A DNA stretch of 6,168 nucleotides from Legionellaceae bacterium (GTDB lineage: Bacteria; Pseudomonadota; Gammaproteobacteria; Legionellales; Legionellaceae): the NCBI GenBank assembly GCA_030696465.1, contig JAUYSE010000074.1, forward strand, positions 1-6,168, written 5' to 3'. The translations under genes were made by a program, and so were the position numbers. Shown piece by piece: positions 5,456 to 6,168 of this stretch; positions within the stretch are counted from its first letter, which is position 1, and every line of letters begins with the position of its first letter. A model generated the notes under the pieces. It searched no databases and was not told the DNA's origin. It saw only the letters and a list, made by a program, of their open reading frames with translations.

Positions 5456-5505
5456 GCTTTTAAGACCAGAGCATCCGGCTTCGAACCAAGGTGTCGGGAG
5501 TTCAT
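5456..5505 (+). pseudogene. tRNA-like remnant (Arg-type anticodon arm)
   Basis: AGAGC followed by ATCCGGCTTCGAACC (5468-5487) reads like the D-stem 3' strand and anticodon arm of a bacterial tRNA-Arg: 7-base loop CTTCGAA at 5479-5485, anticodon position TCG. GTCGGGAGTTCA (5493-5504) then resembles a variable-loop/T-arm 5' half. GCTT at 5456-5459 can pair with GAGC (5469-5472) as a D stem. It cannot be functional: two of five anticodon-stem pairs are broken (CCAAG faces TCCGG), the D loop lacks GG, no acceptor stem or T-stem 3' strand exists and no CCA follows. I judge it a decayed tRNA fragment, perhaps an old integration scar. The similarity is from remembered tRNA patterns and needs a covariance-model search. 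Confidence 0.4.
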
Positions 5506-5524
5506 ATGTTGTATTGGAAATAAT

Positions 5525-5695
5525 ATGCCCGCTCGACATAGATTTCACGCTGGTAATGATAATGAAAGTGCTATCTTAGCCGCCTTATCCCCAGTTTGTG
5601 GAGAAAAAGTCACTATTTTAAAAGATCAACTTCCCCAGCTAGATCTTATACCTATTTATGATCTTGTCACGATCAATGGAATCAAAGTCGATTAA
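5525..5695 (+). CDS. Unrecognised 56-residue ORF, possibly a gene fragment
   Basis: ATG 5525 has GGAAA (5516-5520) as a reasonable ribosome binding site. The frame is open further left to a TTG/ATG pair at 5426/5429, but that extension runs straight through the tRNA-like remnant and reads as cysteine-rich noise, so the internal start is preferred. The protein has a basic start (MPARHRFH), a Glu/Ala helix and two short hydrophobic segments ending in LIPIYDLVTINGIKVD. This looks like ordinary cytosolic protein and stops abruptly, as in a truncated gene. The tail faintly recalls the region before the catalytic strand of FkbM-type methyltransferases, but I would not assign it. Confidence 0.35.
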   Translation: MPARHRFHAGNDNESAILAALSPVCGEKVTILKDQLPQLDLIPIYDLVTINGIKVD

Positions 5696-5781
5696 TCAAT
5701 CAACTCTGACCCTATTGATCCCTATAAACCACATTCCGAATTTTGAACAGCTTTAACGGTCCATTTCGCCAGATTTATAGG

Positions 5782-5907
5782 ATGCACCCATCTATTAAAC
5801 CACATCATATAGCGAATTATTGCAGGCACAACTACCTGGCTCTAAATTATAATAGGTTAAAGGAAGATGCTCCTCGAAAAAAATCTTTACAGATTGAAGA
5901 ACCTTAA
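5782..5907 (+). CDS. Possible 41-residue ORF, unrecognised
   Basis: ATG 5782 to TAA 5907 encodes a basic peptide rich in His, Asn and Tyr (MHPSIKPHHIANYCRHNY at the start, KEDAPRKKSLQIEEP at the end). The same frame stays open upstream to a stop at 5725-5727 without an ATG, so it may be the tail of a disrupted gene more than a gene in its own right. The ribosome binding site is poor, because AGG directly touches the start. No family is recognised. Confidence 0.22.
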   Translation: MHPSIKPHHIANYCRHNYLALNYNRLKEDAPRKKSLQIEEP

Positions 5908-6093
5908 CAGATTATGATAATACACTTGATAAAAGCGTTCGGACAAAACCGTATTAGATGTTCGTCCCTACCGAAATACGTATGATTATTTAAGGGAGTA
6001 AGGAGTGATTTGTTGAGAGAAGAGAAAAGGAACGTTTTTTGCTCTGCCTCCGTGTGAACTACCCTGCTTACAAACTAAGAACGGAGTCAGTGA
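5908..6093. other. Gene-poor stretch with alternative hairpins
   Basis: I find no supported gene. TTGAAG (5894-5899), 16 bp, GATAAT (5916-5921) is a weak promoter-like pair pointing right. Downstream, TTCGG (5938-5942) can pair with CCGAA (5971-5975), or CGTATT (5950-5955) with AATACG (5975-5980). The two helices share base 5975 and so compete. GGAG and AAGGAG at 5995-6005 look like ribosome binding sites but lead only to very short readings from TTG. A purine-rich tract at 6016-6030 faces a T run at 6035-6040. Confidence 0.3.
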
Positions 6094-6159
6094 ATGAACA
6101 CGATGACTAAAGATATTTTTGATCTGAAACAAACACTAGAAAAGCCTTGGTACCACTAA
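6094..6159 (+). CDS. 21-codon ORF with a strong ribosome binding site
   Basis: ATG 6094 is preceded by GGAG (6083-6086) at the ideal 7-base spacing. The frame reads MNTMTKDIFDLKQTLEKPWYH before TAA at 6157-6159, close to the window end. The composition looks like the normal N-terminus of a soluble protein, so this may be a leader peptide or the start of a gene broken by an early stop. The continuation lies outside the window. No family is recognised. Confidence 0.35.
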   Translation: MNTMTKDIFDLKQTLEKPWYH

Positions 6160-6168
6160 CATTATAAG

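Noticed and set aside
5426..5524. N-terminal extension of the 56-residue ORF
   Set aside because: The extension runs through the tRNA-like remnant, its product is cysteine-rich noise, and the internal ATG at 5525 has the better ribosome binding site.
5725..5805. Direct repeat TAAACCACAT at 5725-5734 and 5796-5805
   Set aside because: Ten bases in AT-rich DNA, with nothing at either end that suggests an insertion; chance is the simplest explanation.
6050..6080. TGTGAACTACCC, which recalls the 3' ends of some IS200/IS605 elements
   Set aside because: Only a four-pair CTTA/TAAG hairpin follows, and no tnpA or tnpB remnant is visible.

Overview
The window looks like an accessory segment of a low-GC gammaproteobacterial chromosome. 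The best guess is the Legionellales (Legionella or Coxiella relatives). That rests on the AT-rich codon use, the style of the unknown membrane protein at the left end and the short GGQ release-factor homologue; there is no rRNA or other taxonomic marker. No replicon, integrase, transposase, CRISPR array or intact tRNA is visible.

Layout. Positions 1-225 are gene-free and hold a hairpin. Positions 226-972 (+) encode an unrecognised 248-residue protein with a hydrophobic hairpin. A 19-codon ORF with a strong ribosome binding site (989-1048) follows and collides with the end of the main feature. That feature is a five-gene leftward operon (4719 down to 1035): AbiEi-type antitoxin/repressor, AbiEii-type nucleotidyltransferase toxin, protein-kinase-fold protein, RimJ/RimL-type GNAT acetyltransferase and a second GNAT acetyltransferase. 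Every junction is ATGA, TAAATG or TGAATG, so all five genes are probably translationally coupled.

The 213-bp divergent region (4720-4932) is the best-resolved regulatory part. It has a leftward promoter (TTGACT-N17-TATCAT), a rightward promoter (TTTACA-N17-TATAAT) and two copies of an inverted repeat GGTTAC-N7-GTAACT, 93 bp apart. One copy sits at the predicted abiE start site. The other touches the -35 of the rightward promoter, which drives a 135-residue stop-codon-independent release-factor-like protein (4933-5340). This suggests that one repressor, AbiEi, governs both sides.

After a possible terminator (about 5386-5419) the window turns into debris: a tRNA-Arg-like remnant (about 5456-5505) and several short ORFs of 56, 41 and 21 codons, none recognised. 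This is the texture of an integration or rearrangement boundary.

Working hypothesis (inference): an extended type IV toxin-antitoxin or defence module. A nucleotidyltransferase and possibly the GNATs act on tRNA or translation, the kinase adds a layer of control, and the divergent ribosome-rescue-like factor is co-regulated.
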